From an uncultured Muribaculaceae bacterium (GTDB taxonomy: Bacteria > Bacteroidota > Bacteroidia > Bacteroidales > Muribaculaceae), in assembly GCA_944321705.1 (NCBI GenBank), contig CALUMG010000007.1, positions 119,643 through 183,642 of the forward strand: a stretch of DNA of 64,000 nt. The letters run 5' to 3'. The position numbers and the translations under genes were made by a program. How positions within the stretch are numbered: the first letter of the stretch is position 1; every line of letters starts with the position of its first letter. Of this stretch, positions 52,173-61,541 are shown piece by piece. The notes under the pieces were generated by a model. It made no database searches, had not been told where the DNA came from, and saw nothing but the letters and a program-made list of their open reading frames with translations.

Positions 52173-53639
52173 TTATCGCTTTTCATTTTCAGATATAAGT
52201 AACAATTTATCACCTACGCACATTACCATTTGTCCGTTAGGAATTAAAAATTCATCTCCTCGCTTTACCAGAATCACAAGTGTTCCTTTCGGAATATTCA
52301 TGTCCGCAAGTCTGTTCCCATCTGCAATCATGCTCTCCGACACAATCACATCCTTTAATTGAGAATCGATCTCTTCAGGCAACTCTACTCCAAAATTATC
52401 TTTTTCATCTTTTTCAGGTATATCGAGTTTCAACCATCGAGCAACTCTGGATATTGTCATCCCTTGCAATAACAATGACAACAATGTTATGAAAAAGACA
52501 ATATTGAACAACTGCTTTGATTCAGGAATGCCTGCAATGACAGGATAAGTCGCAAAAATTATAGGTACAGCGCCTCGCAATCCTACCCATGAAACAAAAA
52601 TCCTCGCCTTGTTGGTCATATTTTTAAATGGCAACAAACATGCAAAGACACTCACAGGACGCGCAACAATAATCATAAATGCGCCTATCAACAATCCAAC
52701 CAAAGCGATATGCAACATTTCATGAGGATTTACCAGCAACCCTAATACAAGGAACATTATGATTTGAAATAACCATGTCAAACCGTTCATAAACGTATTA
52801 ATCTCTTTCCTGTTTGACAACTTGGCATTTCCAACAATGACCCCAGCCACATATACTGCAAGATAACCATTTCCTTTTACAAGGTCGGTAATTGTAAACG
52901 TAATAAACACAAGGCTCAACAACAAAATAGGATACAAAGAGCCATTCGACAAATTAACCTTATTTACAAGCCACACCGAGAAACGGCCGAAAGCATACCC
53001 GATTACACCTCCAAAAAAGAATTGGATAAGGAAGTCTTTCAATACAGTTACATAACTAACATCCATGCCACTGTTTATGACTTGTATTAGAACAATCGTC
53101 AACATATAAGCCATCGGGTCGTTACTACCACTTTCAAGTTCAAGTAATGGGCGCAAATTCTGTTTCAAGTTCATGCGTTGCGAACGCAACAGATTGAACA
53201 CCGATGCCGAATCGGTCGATGACATCGTTGCAGCCAATAATAAAGACGCCAACAATCCGAATTGTATATTTGTGCTATTCCATCCCGAAATGAAATATAT
53301 AAACAAACCTGTAAGTAATGTCGTCAATAAGACGCCAACGGTAGAAAGCAATATACCTTGGACCATAATAGGTCTGACATCTTGCAACTTGGTATCCATA
53401 CCTCCGGAAAATAGTATGATACTAAGAGCAATCATGCCTATGAATTGAGCATCATTGGCACTATTGAACTGAATACCAAGCCCGTCACTGCCAAAAAGCA
53501 TTCCTATCAACAAAAATAGGAACAATGCAGGTATGCCAAATTTATATCCCGGTTTGCTTATTAGTATGCTCGAAAAAATCAAGACGGAGCCTATCAATAA
53601 AATATTTTCTAATGTTATGGTGCTTTCCATATCATACAA
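52173..53639 (-). CDS. CPA1-family potassium/proton antiporter
   Basis: 488 residues; starts at 53639 or, more likely, three codons on at 53630 (MESTITLENILL). About 12 membrane helices fill residues 10-395, with GVVLL-type segments such as LLLAATMSSTDSASVFNLLR and LELESGSNDPMAYML, the conserved ion-binding D/ND motifs. The C-terminal 90 residues form a TrkA-C domain (ADMNIPKGTLVILVKRGDEF). This matches NhaP2/CvrA-type K+/H+ antiporters of the inner membrane, involved in potassium and pH balance. Confidence 0.92.
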   Translation of the reverse strand: MYDMESTITLENILLIGSVLIFSSILISKPGYKFGIPALFLFLLIGMLFGSDGLGIQFNSANDAQFIGMIALSIILFSGGMDTKLQDVRPIMVQGILLSTVGVLLTTLLTGLFIYFISGWNSTNIQFGLLASLLLAATMSSTDSASVFNLLRSQRMNLKQNLRPLLELESGSNDPMAYMLTIVLIQVINSGMDVSYVTVLKDFLIQFFFGGVIGYAFGRFSVWLVNKVNLSNGSLYPILLLSLVFITFTITDLVKGNGYLAVYVAGVIVGNAKLSNRKEINTFMNGLTWLFQIIMFLVLGLLVNPHEMLHIALVGLLIGAFMIIVARPVSVFACLLPFKNMTNKARIFVSWVGLRGAVPIIFATYPVIAGIPESKQLFNIVFFITLLSLLLQGMTISRVARWLKLDIPEKDEKDNFGVELPEEIDSQLKDVIVSESMIADGNRLADMNIPKGTLVILVKRGDEFLIPNGQMVMCVGDKLLLISENEKR

Positions 53640-53663
53640 TATATCTTTAAAATTTATATTTTC

Positions 53664-54188
53664 TTATTTCTCACTTCCATTACTTTCAGCTTCCTTTACT
53701 CTTGCATTCAAGAATTCGGCATAAATGCGACAAGCTAATCCAACCATTTTAGGACATGGTCTTTTGCGATAGTACTCGGTAGTTCTTGCACTCGGCATCG
53801 CGCCTTCTTCTTTCATTTGAGCCAAATTCAATCCAAGCAACTCAGCGCATATGATAGAACCAGTTTCTGCCTTGAATTTATCGGCAAGTTCCCTGACAGT
53901 TTCATAATTTTTTCCTCTGCCCACAAGGTCCCCTGCAATTACCGAACCATTCTCAAGTCCGGCCAGCAAGAACATTCCGCTCACAGCTCCGCATGTCATT
54001 CTCATTCGTCCCATCCCAGCGCCAAAAGATGCAGACACACGCAATGCCAAATCCTCACTCAACCCATAAACATCTGCAAAAGTCAATACCACCGATTGTG
54101 TACAGTTATACCCTCGTCTGAAATTGCTCTCGCCCATCGACTCACGTTCGTCTACATTAAGTAATTTAATATCATTCTTATTTTTCAT
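53664..54188 (-). CDS. C-GCAxxG-C-C family redox protein
   Basis: 174 residues with the family's spaced cysteines: RRGYNCTQSVV, GAGMGRMRMTCGAVSG, GSIICAELLG and a late RPCPKMVGLACRI. Proteins of this family are thought to bind metal or act in redox reactions, but no function is proven. The start overlaps the glycosyltransferase stop by four bases (ATGA), so the two are translationally coupled. Confidence 0.85.
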   Translation of the reverse strand: MKNKNDIKLLNVDERESMGESNFRRGYNCTQSVVLTFADVYGLSEDLALRVSASFGAGMGRMRMTCGAVSGMFLLAGLENGSVIAGDLVGRGKNYETVRELADKFKAETGSIICAELLGLNLAQMKEEGAMPSARTTEYYRKRPCPKMVGLACRIYAEFLNARVKEAESNGSEK

Positions 54189-55312
54189 AATACTTTCTTA
54201 TATACATTCATAACATTATCCGAAATATTTTTTCGCGTAAATTTCGCTGCATATTCATTTCCTTTGATTATCATCTCGTTGCGTAATGATTCATCTTTCA
54301 TGACTTTGGTCAAAGCCGATGCCAAACCCTCTTCATCATCGGGATTCACATATATACTACCTTCCCCTCCTGCTTCTTCAAGACAAGACCCGGTAGCGGC
54401 CACAACAGGAACACCGCTACATAATGCTTCAAGTAATGGAATGCCGAAACCTTCATACCGCGACGGATATGTAAATGCTCTCGCCATTTGATAAACCGCA
54501 GGAAGATCTTGGAAATGAATTTGTCTAAAAAGCACTTTGGCTTCCAATCCGTATTTGTTTACATATTCATGTACCTGCCTTGCATAATGAGTTTCACGAC
54601 CAACAATTACAAGTTTTGCATTTTTGTCCATGTTTCGCAAAGCCTTTACAGCAAGCAAAACATTCTTCCGTTCTTCCACCGTCCCGACATACAAGACAAA
54701 ATCACTATCGGGCAGCCCGTATTTTCGTCTTACATTCGACATTTCCTCAATGCTGCACTCCCGTTTGAAACTTTCATCGCAACCTTGATATACGACATCT
54801 ATTTTATCCGGCTCCGTGCCATATATGTTTACGATGTCACGTTTTGTACATTCACTCACTGCAATTATTCGAGATGCATTCTCACATGCCTTTCTAAATT
54901 TATAATTATATATTTTACAATCTATCGGTTTGTAAAACTGAGGAAAATGCAAGAATATCAAGTCGTGTATGGTCACTACCGATGGAACAGAGTCTTTTAC
55001 AGCAAGTGGCAATTCATTACTCAATCCATGGAAAAGAGAAATTTGGTCACGCATGTAATCCTTTACTATGCCTTTACCAACTCGCCACAAACTTGAAAAC
55101 GTTCTGCCAATAGAATCAGAAGGTGGGCACAATTCTATATTCTTGCGTTCCAATAACGGCTTTAGACGATTATTTTCTTTTATCTTCGGTGTATACAACA
55201 AATAATCGTTTTCCGGGAAATACTCCGATAACACATCTATTATCAAACGGCTGTAATTCCCAAGTCCCGTTTTATTGTTAACAGCCCTCTTGGCATCAAA
55301 TCCAATCTTCAT
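54185..55312 (-). CDS. Glycosyltransferase family 4 (GT-B)
   Basis: 375 residues. The N-terminal Rossmann domain (MKIGFDAKRAVNNKTGLGNYSR, VVTIHDLIFLHFP) and the C-terminal donor domain (LYVGTVEERKNVLLAVKAL, PSRYEGFGIPLLEALCSGVPVV) are typical of GT4. The EGFGIPLLE motif carries the catalytic glutamates. It probably builds a surface polysaccharide or lipopolysaccharide; the PorZ-like neighbour upstream also relates to surface sugar, which may or may not be meaningful. Confidence 0.92.
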   Translation of the reverse strand: MKIGFDAKRAVNNKTGLGNYSRLIIDVLSEYFPENDYLLYTPKIKENNRLKPLLERKNIELCPPSDSIGRTFSSLWRVGKGIVKDYMRDQISLFHGLSNELPLAVKDSVPSVVTIHDLIFLHFPQFYKPIDCKIYNYKFRKACENASRIIAVSECTKRDIVNIYGTEPDKIDVVYQGCDESFKRECSIEEMSNVRRKYGLPDSDFVLYVGTVEERKNVLLAVKALRNMDKNAKLVIVGRETHYARQVHEYVNKYGLEAKVLFRQIHFQDLPAVYQMARAFTYPSRYEGFGIPLLEALCSGVPVVAATGSCLEEAGGEGSIYVNPDDEEGLASALTKVMKDESLRNEMIIKGNEYAAKFTRKNISDNVMNVYKKVL

Positions 55313-55349
55313 AACTTATATTCTCTTTTTATCAATACTTTTTTAAGTA

Positions 55350-57680
55350 TCATCTTATGATCTTCACACTTCCTATCTTATGAATATCGTTGCTTTCGTT
55401 TACCCATACAGAATACTCTCCGGTACGCACAAATTTGCCATCAAGTCCACATGTATTCCATACTACAGAACCTCCGACATTCGTCAGTTCAGCAACAGTC
55501 TCATCATCAGCATTGGTAATTACAATATGAGAATTTTTCTTCAAATTACCAATAACGACTCCACTTAAATTCTCAGGATATAATATCTCGGGATAAACTG
55601 ATACTTTCAAGTTATCATCACGACTTGCACATGCGTCAAATGCCACTTCAACCAATCCATAGTTGGTCCCAACGAAAATATTACCATTTACTCCTTGACT
55701 CATTGTCAATATTTTATTATCAGGCAACAAGCTATTGAATGTATCAAAATGCTCCAAAATTTCCTCTCCTGACTCATTTGCCACATATATGCCCGACATT
55801 TCCGTTCCAAACCATTTTCGACCTTTTATGTCGGAATTTATACATGTAACCTTTTCCCCTGCAAGCAAAATATCTCCACACACCATAGGTTGCGTGACTT
55901 TAAACTCGGTGGAAAAAGCTTCTAAAGGATTGAAATAAAACACACCATTGTCAGTACCGGTCCACACATTACCCATGGTATCCTCATAAAAGCAATATAT
56001 ATAATTCCATGATACATCTTTTCCGTTTCTGTCACGCAGTCTCACATATTTCTTTTCAGATATCTCCCCTGCTGGATTACCTTTGTCATCAAGCAGCCGC
56101 AGATATGAATTCCATAACCCGTTAGTAAATATCTTAATATCATCTCGTTTGGTGATAATGAATTTCATTCTGTGGTCAATGTCATTTATGGCATCCACTT
56201 GTGGAATTATCCAATCGGAAACCGAGACTTCTTCCAATAATCTCTTTTCTTGTGGCAATACATAAAAATTCCCGTTTGAATTTATGTCCGTTTGCATTAT
56301 CCATAGATTTCTTTTTTTATCAAATTGCACAGCAGGTACAAGACAATACCAATTGGCCGACAACTCCAAAGGACTGTTATACTGATCATATTTCATGGCT
56401 ATTTCATCATCTTTAACTTTGTACACACCATCATACCATGTGCCAAAATAAAGAATTGAAGCATCATCAGGATCAAAAACGGGAGAATTTATATCACGCA
56501 AATGTCCCGTACTATCTTCATCGGGAACATTAACAGGCGTTATATTAGAAATAGTCCCATTACACACCACATTGATATATCCTGGTTGGCCATATTCCGC
56601 AGTCAGATTACTTGGACCGGAAGTCATCACAAGCAATCGTTTCGACTTGTCATCCATAAGCAAATTCCCTACAATTTTCATGGAAACTGCTTCTGGACAC
56701 ACATAATCACTTTCAATTGCTACATCATTTTCATTGATTATAGAAATTTTTCTTATCCCTTTGTCACAAGCCTCCCAACGAACTCCATCTGTATCTTTTA
56801 TGCTTATATTAGAATTTCGCATCTCATTTGGCAATTGTATCATGGATAATAAATCACCCTTGTCATCCAACATGACCAAAAAAGTTTCATCTCCTTTGCG
56901 TAATACCGACTTGAATCCGCCATCATACTCATGTTCAGGAGCTTCTGCCTGACCTTCTGACAGACATGTTGAGATAATTGACATATCTTCATCAACATTT
57001 ATACGCCATAGTGCTTTATCTCCTGCTACAAAAAATGAACTTTCCCCAATTTTTCTCAATTGTCCTTTTATGTTACTCGTTGATGTGGGAATGATAGCAT
57101 TTGCATGTCCATCATCTGGCACATGATATAATCCATAATCAAGACTAAGCCACATACTACTTCCGATGGCAACAATCGACATCACTTTCTTATACAATAC
57201 AACCGACTGAGAGATTATTCCCTTGTCTCCATCATACACCGCATATCCGAAATCGGTGGCAACATATGCTTTATTCTCATTAAAAGTGATATCATTAATT
57301 TTCTTTGATGATGCTATTTGTAAATCCTTAAAACCCGGGACATTGACCACAGTCCCGTCCTCGTATAACACGTCAATATTGCTTGATTCATAGCATATCA
57401 CAACCCATTTTTTATCGGGATTAAAGTATATATCAGAAACTATATTATCATTCAACTTATTGCGTCGGTTCAACACGTTAAATAATGTTGAACCTTTATC
57501 ATATTCATACAATGAAGTCCCTGATAGAAAATATAGTTTTTCTTCCATGTTAACCATATTTTCTATCCCTTCGACAAACATAGGATATACTTTCCAGTCG
57601 CTTGCATTGCAAAATGAGACAAACAATCCTGACACAATGCAAAAAAACATGCCTAATTTACCCATTATGCTAAAAATCAT
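55350..57680 (-). CDS. PorZ-like beta-propeller protein, copy 2
   Basis: Up to 776 residues, exactly the length of P. gingivalis PorZ. It starts at 57680, or at the ATG at 57665 that opens the signal peptide MGKLGMFFCIVSGLFVSFCN. It aligns end to end with the copy at 49697-52093: NDITFNENKAYVATDFGYAV, then DINSPVFDPDD, TMGNVWTGTDNGVFYFNP and RKWFGTEMSGIYVANESGEE, plus a C-terminal sandwich GSVVWNTCGLDGKFVRTGEY. The two copies have clearly diverged. It precedes the GT4 gene by 37 bases on the same strand. Confidence 0.75.
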   Translation of the reverse strand: MIFSIMGKLGMFFCIVSGLFVSFCNASDWKVYPMFVEGIENMVNMEEKLYFLSGTSLYEYDKGSTLFNVLNRRNKLNDNIVSDIYFNPDKKWVVICYESSNIDVLYEDGTVVNVPGFKDLQIASSKKINDITFNENKAYVATDFGYAVYDGDKGIISQSVVLYKKVMSIVAIGSSMWLSLDYGLYHVPDDGHANAIIPTSTSNIKGQLRKIGESSFFVAGDKALWRINVDEDMSIISTCLSEGQAEAPEHEYDGGFKSVLRKGDETFLVMLDDKGDLLSMIQLPNEMRNSNISIKDTDGVRWEACDKGIRKISIINENDVAIESDYVCPEAVSMKIVGNLLMDDKSKRLLVMTSGPSNLTAEYGQPGYINVVCNGTISNITPVNVPDEDSTGHLRDINSPVFDPDDASILYFGTWYDGVYKVKDDEIAMKYDQYNSPLELSANWYCLVPAVQFDKKRNLWIMQTDINSNGNFYVLPQEKRLLEEVSVSDWIIPQVDAINDIDHRMKFIITKRDDIKIFTNGLWNSYLRLLDDKGNPAGEISEKKYVRLRDRNGKDVSWNYIYCFYEDTMGNVWTGTDNGVFYFNPLEAFSTEFKVTQPMVCGDILLAGEKVTCINSDIKGRKWFGTEMSGIYVANESGEEILEHFDTFNSLLPDNKILTMSQGVNGNIFVGTNYGLVEVAFDACASRDDNLKVSVYPEILYPENLSGVVIGNLKKNSHIVITNADDETVAELTNVGGSVVWNTCGLDGKFVRTGEYSVWVNESNDIHKIGSVKIIR

Positions 57681-57780
57681 TTTAAGTTATAAAGATAACA
57701 CAAAAAAAGCGACATACCAACAATGACTAAGGATACGGGAGTCATTCCTAAAACAGGAGATCAGAAAAATATCTATAACG

Positions 57781-57817
57781 CAAAAAGTGGATATAAGTAA
57801 AAAACTCATATCCACTT
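57781..57817 (-). terminator. Terminator of tRNA-Cys
   Basis: On the minus strand AAGTGGATAT pairs with ATATCCACTT across a 13-base loop, followed by TTTTTG. It begins seven bases after the tRNA 3' end. Confidence 0.78.
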
Positions 57818-57823
57818 AATTAG

Positions 57824-57895
57824 AGGTCCCTGGCGGAATCGAACCGCCGTAGACGGTTTTGCAGACCGTTGACTAAACCACTCATCCAAGGAACC
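57824..57895 (-). tRNA. tRNA-Cys (GCA)
   Basis: A cloverleaf of 72 bases: acceptor GGTTCCT/AGGGACC, anticodon GCA (57860-57862 on the plus strand) in loop CTGCAAA, T arm GGCGGTTCGATTCCGCC, and discriminator U73 as expected for cysteine. No CCA is encoded. Confidence 0.96.
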
Positions 57896-57913
57896 ATTTC
57901 CCTTTTTGCGTTG

Positions 57914-57944
57914 CAAAGATATGACTATTTTTACATACTCACAA
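57914..57944 (-). promoter_or_regulatory. Promoter of tRNA-Cys
   Basis: Minus-strand TTG (57944-57942), a 20-base spacer, then TATCTTTG (57921-57914). It overlaps the last bases of the small membrane protein gene and points at the tRNA, 19 bases away. Confidence 0.7.
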
Positions 57945-58127
57945 CTTTTTAGAGCATTTTTTTCGGCTTCTCTTCTTAGATTTTTTGCAACTGTCAACTA
58001 AATAACAATTTACACAATGAGGAGACACGTCATTTGTTCCCACCTTAAACCAAGATGCAACATGACGAAATATAAAATACCCAGCCACTGCTATCAATAA
58101 TGCTATTATTACATATTGCCACATCAT
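57939..58127 (-). CDS. Small Cys-rich single-span membrane protein
   Basis: 62 residues from the ATG at 58127 (MMWQYVIIALLIAVAGYF); a start nine codons earlier at 58154 would overlap the NUDIX stop. One N-terminal helix (residues 3-20), then CVNCYLVDSCKKSKKRSRKK and one more cysteine, so CxxC-x6-C plus a basic tail. It is like the FeoB-associated Cys-rich membrane protein family, but feoB is 46 kb away. Function unknown; iron or redox binding is a guess. Confidence 0.55.
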   Translation of the reverse strand: MMWQYVIIALLIAVAGYFIFRHVASWFKVGTNDVSPHCVNCYLVDSCKKSKKRSRKKCSKKL

Positions 58128-58150
58128 AATTACATCCGCCCTAATGGCAT

Positions 58151-58663
58151 TCAATCAACGAGGAATTGTCTAAGCTTAATGTATTCTTGTTCAAAATTAG
58201 GAGTAAAAATTCCCTTCCCGATATTTTTCTCAATGTCATCTTGCGCCCAAAATCGGCCATCGTCAATTTCTTCAGAATCATATCTAAAGACAGGTTCCCC
58301 AATACATTTTACAAGAAAGGTATTCACCAACTCTTTTTCTATGTCGCTTTGAAATACATAACTAAACAATAATATCGGATTTTCCACACTCAACCCAAGT
58401 TCTTCTCGAGCCTCTCGCATCAATGCCGCTTCTATCGTTTCGCCATAATCGACATGTCCTCCCACCGAAGTATCCCACTTTCCCGGCTGAATATCCTTAT
58501 TAAAGGACCTTTTTTGCAAATACAATTTGCCACAATCATTTACTACATGCAAATGCACCACAGGATGTAACAACATGCTTCCGCTGTGACATTCTTGTCG
58601 TGTGGACTTGCCTATTATGTTACCATCCTCATCTACAAGAGGAAATATTTCATTATTGTTCAT
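58151..58663 (-). CDS. NUDIX hydrolase
   Basis: 170 residues with a full NUDIX box GHVDYGETIEAALMREAREELGL. The N-terminus (DEDGNIIGKSTRQECH) and LQKRSFNKDIQPGKWD segment resemble the IDI/YfcD-type subgroup. It hydrolyses a nucleoside diphosphate derivative or related pyrophosphate; substrate unknown. The start overlaps the topB stop by four bases. Confidence 0.9.
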   Translation of the reverse strand: MNNNEIFPLVDEDGNIIGKSTRQECHSGSMLLHPVVHLHVVNDCGKLYLQKRSFNKDIQPGKWDTSVGGHVDYGETIEAALMREAREELGLSVENPILLFSYVFQSDIEKELVNTFLVKCIGEPVFRYDSEEIDDGRFWAQDDIEKNIGKGIFTPNFEQEYIKLRQFLVD

Positions 58664-60732
58664 TTCTTCGTAGTTTTAAAATTCTTTTTTATCAATCGAG
58701 CCAAATCATTTGGAGTGAGTTCCGCCGAATACTCAATAAATGGCAAACGTAAAACACAGCCGTTCTTAAACTCACTGCAACCATAAGCCATGTTTCCTTT
58801 CAATAAATGACCTTTGCCACACAAAGGACAGGCAATTTCAGATAAATCATTGACCATCTTCTGTTTTGACCGTTTACGCGACGTATTCTTCCCTTGAGTG
58901 GAAGTTTCTTTCCTCTTGTCCTCGTTTTTTTCGATGACGATACTGGTATTACTGCTATCATGCATCACATTGTAAACAATATTCCCAACCATACCTTTCA
59001 ACTCCTCAATAAATAACGAAGCGTCATACTCATTACGTTCTATCTTGCGTAACTTATTTTCCCATAATCCGGTTAACTTTGCCGACTTCAATAAATCTTC
59101 TTTTATAGTGTCAATCAAAGCCATCCCGGCCGACGTAGCCATAAGATTCTTTTTCTCTTTCCTTATATATTTACGTTTAAACAAAATCTCGATTATGGCA
59201 GCACGAGTCGAGGGTCGCCCTATGCCATTTTCTTTCATGGCTTCACGCAATTCTTCATCTTCAACCGAACGACCAGCCGTTTCCATTGCTTTCAATAAAG
59301 TTCCTTCGGTATATAGTTTAGGTGGCTGAGTAGCTTTTTTCAACAATGACGGTTCATGAGGGCCTTCCTCTCCGATTATAAATTGCGGCATGCTTTCATT
59401 ATCGGCTTCAGAAACTGGTTGCTCCTCTTCCGATTTTTTTTCTTTAGCATACACATCTCGCCATCCGGGAAATAATATCTGTTTTCCTGTAGCTTTAAAC
59501 TCAACATCATTCACTTCGGCAAGCACAGTCGTCGATGAAAATTCACAATCAGGATAGAAAGCAGCTATGAAACGCTTGGCAATTATGTCATATACTTTCT
59601 TTTCTTCCACCGTCATCGGCACTGTCTGTGGCTGCACATTAGTAGGTATTATGGCATGGTGGTCGGTGACTTTGGAATTGTCAAATACTTTTTTGGATTT
59701 AGGAATCTTCTTTGAAAGCACCGGAGATGTGAGTGAGGCATAAGGGACCATTGCTTGCATTATGCCACCAATCTTCGGATAGATGTCGTCACTCAAATAA
59801 GTTGTATCGACACGCGGATATGTGGTCGCTTTTTTCTCATATAAAGACTGAATATATCGTAAAGTTTCCTCTGCCGAAAATCCAAATTTCTTGTTACATT
59901 CAACTTGCAGCGATGTTAAATCAAACAATCGCGGGGGGGCCTCTTTCCCTCGTTTGCTGTCAACAGATTTTATTTTTAATAACGAATCTTTTATAGTTTC
60001 AAAAACAGCTTTCGCATCATCTTCACTTTTATAACGCCCTTTAGTGGCATTAAATATGGTATTGCGATATATCGTGCGAATATCCCAATAATCTTCAGGC
60101 ACAAAATTGCTTATTTCCTTCTGGCGATTGACAATCAATGCTAACGTAGGAGTCTGAACCCGCCCAATCGACAAGACATTACCACCTTGTCCATATTTTA
60201 AAGTATACAACCTCGTGGCGTTCATTCCTAATATCCAATCTCCTATCGCACGTGACAATCCTGCATAATAAAGGGAATCAAAGTCCGACTGTGGCCGCAA
60301 ATGGTCGAATCCTTCCTTTATACTTTCATCGGTAAGCGATGAAATCCAAAGCCTCTTAACAACTTTGTCGCATTTAGCCTTTTGCATGACCCAACGCTGA
60401 ATCAGCTCCCCTTCTTGTCCGGCATCGCCACAATTTATCACCTCTTCGGCTTGCCTTATAAGGTCTTCTATTACACTGAACTGCTTTTTTATGCCTTTGT
60501 CATCGATAAGCTTTATACCAAATCGTGGAGGCAACATTGGCAACAGACTTAATGTCCATGTTCGCCAACTGTCAGTATAATCTTGAGGTTCTTTTAATGT
60601 ACACAAGTGTCCATAAGTCCATGTCACGCAATATCCGGCACCTTCAAAGTATCCATCACGTCTCACTGTAGCACCAAGGATATTCGCTATATCTTTGGCA
60701 ACACTCGGTTTTTCGGTAATGCATACTTTCAT
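58660..60732 (-). CDS. topB: DNA topoisomerase III
   Basis: A 690-residue type IA topoisomerase. TOPRIM residues are in ITEKPSVAKDIA and CGDAGQEGELIQRW; the active tyrosine is Y305 in TYPRVDTTYLSDD; SIGRVQTPTLALIV is conserved. A C-terminal zinc-ribbon-like CPLCGKGHLLKG...CSEFKNGC ends the protein. It unlinks and decatenates DNA. It overlaps mazG by one base, so the four genes mazG-topB-nudix-small membrane protein are a tight operon. Confidence 0.95.
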   Translation of the reverse strand: MKVCITEKPSVAKDIANILGATVRRDGYFEGAGYCVTWTYGHLCTLKEPQDYTDSWRTWTLSLLPMLPPRFGIKLIDDKGIKKQFSVIEDLIRQAEEVINCGDAGQEGELIQRWVMQKAKCDKVVKRLWISSLTDESIKEGFDHLRPQSDFDSLYYAGLSRAIGDWILGMNATRLYTLKYGQGGNVLSIGRVQTPTLALIVNRQKEISNFVPEDYWDIRTIYRNTIFNATKGRYKSEDDAKAVFETIKDSLLKIKSVDSKRGKEAPPRLFDLTSLQVECNKKFGFSAEETLRYIQSLYEKKATTYPRVDTTYLSDDIYPKIGGIMQAMVPYASLTSPVLSKKIPKSKKVFDNSKVTDHHAIIPTNVQPQTVPMTVEEKKVYDIIAKRFIAAFYPDCEFSSTTVLAEVNDVEFKATGKQILFPGWRDVYAKEKKSEEEQPVSEADNESMPQFIIGEEGPHEPSLLKKATQPPKLYTEGTLLKAMETAGRSVEDEELREAMKENGIGRPSTRAAIIEILFKRKYIRKEKKNLMATSAGMALIDTIKEDLLKSAKLTGLWENKLRKIERNEYDASLFIEELKGMVGNIVYNVMHDSSNTSIVIEKNEDKRKETSTQGKNTSRKRSKQKMVNDLSEIACPLCGKGHLLKGNMAYGCSEFKNGCVLRLPFIEYSAELTPNDLARLIKKNFKTTKK

Positions 60733-61526
60733 TATGCTTCACTTTCAAGTTTTTTAGCCTCATTCCAAAACTTATCCATTTCGGCCAACGTCATGTCTTT
60801 CAATTTCCTTTCATTTTTTGTTGCTTCGCGTTCAAGATAATTGAATCTCGCAATAAATTTCCTATTAGTTTTTTCAAGAGCAGTTTCAGGATGCACGTCA
60901 TACAATCGTGCAGCATTTACTATGCTGAATATCAAATCACCAAATTCTTTTTCTTCCTCCTTGTGGTCATTGCGCTTCATTTCAGTTTCGACCTCGGCAA
61001 GTTCCTCTTTTACCTTATCCCAAACATCTTCCTTTTTTTCCCAATCAAATCCCACATTGGCTGCCTTTTCTTGTATTCGATATGCTTTTATCAAAGCAGG
61101 TAAAGAAGATGGCACACCGGCCAGCACAGTCTTATTCCCTCCTTTTTCTTTCAACTTTATCTGTTCCCAATTTTGCATGACCTGCTCCGAGCCTTCGACA
61201 TGTTTATTTCCAAACACATGTGGATGTCTGAATACAAGTTTCTCACGCAAAGAATCGCAAACATCGGCAATGTCAAAACGTCCTTGTTCATCAGCTATTT
61301 TTGAATAAAAAATGATATGCAACAACACGTCGCCCAATTCCTTTTTGATGTTTTGCACATCATCTCCTACCAATGCGTCCGATAATTCCATGACTTCTTC
61401 TATCGTATTAGGGCGCAAACTTTCATTTGTTTGCTTTGCGTCCCATGGGCATTTAACTCTCAGTTCATCGAGTACGTCAAGCAATTTGCCAAAGGCCTCA
61501 AGTTTATCTTGTCTTGAATTTGACAT
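60732..61526 (-). CDS. mazG: Nucleoside triphosphate pyrophosphohydrolase MazG
   Basis: 264 residues with two MazG domains. The first has the metal site EVMELSDAL, GDVLLHIIFYSK; the second has EFGDLIFSIVNAARLYDVHPE and NRKFIARFNYLE. It cleaves NTPs to NMP and pyrophosphate, cleaning damaged or excess nucleotides. In Bacteroidetes it often neighbours topB. Confidence 0.94.
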   Translation of the reverse strand: MSNSRQDKLEAFGKLLDVLDELRVKCPWDAKQTNESLRPNTIEEVMELSDALVGDDVQNIKKELGDVLLHIIFYSKIADEQGRFDIADVCDSLREKLVFRHPHVFGNKHVEGSEQVMQNWEQIKLKEKGGNKTVLAGVPSSLPALIKAYRIQEKAANVGFDWEKKEDVWDKVKEELAEVETEMKRNDHKEEEKEFGDLIFSIVNAARLYDVHPETALEKTNRKFIARFNYLEREATKNERKLKDMTLAEMDKFWNEAKKLESEA

Positions 61527-61541
61527 CTTCCCTATTTTGTT

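Noticed and set aside
54488..55096. 202-codon plus-strand frame
   Set aside because: Antisense to the GT4 gene; no protein features.
57824..57895. tRNA-Cys as an integration site
   Set aside because: No integrase, no repeated 3' tRNA fragment and only core genes on both sides.
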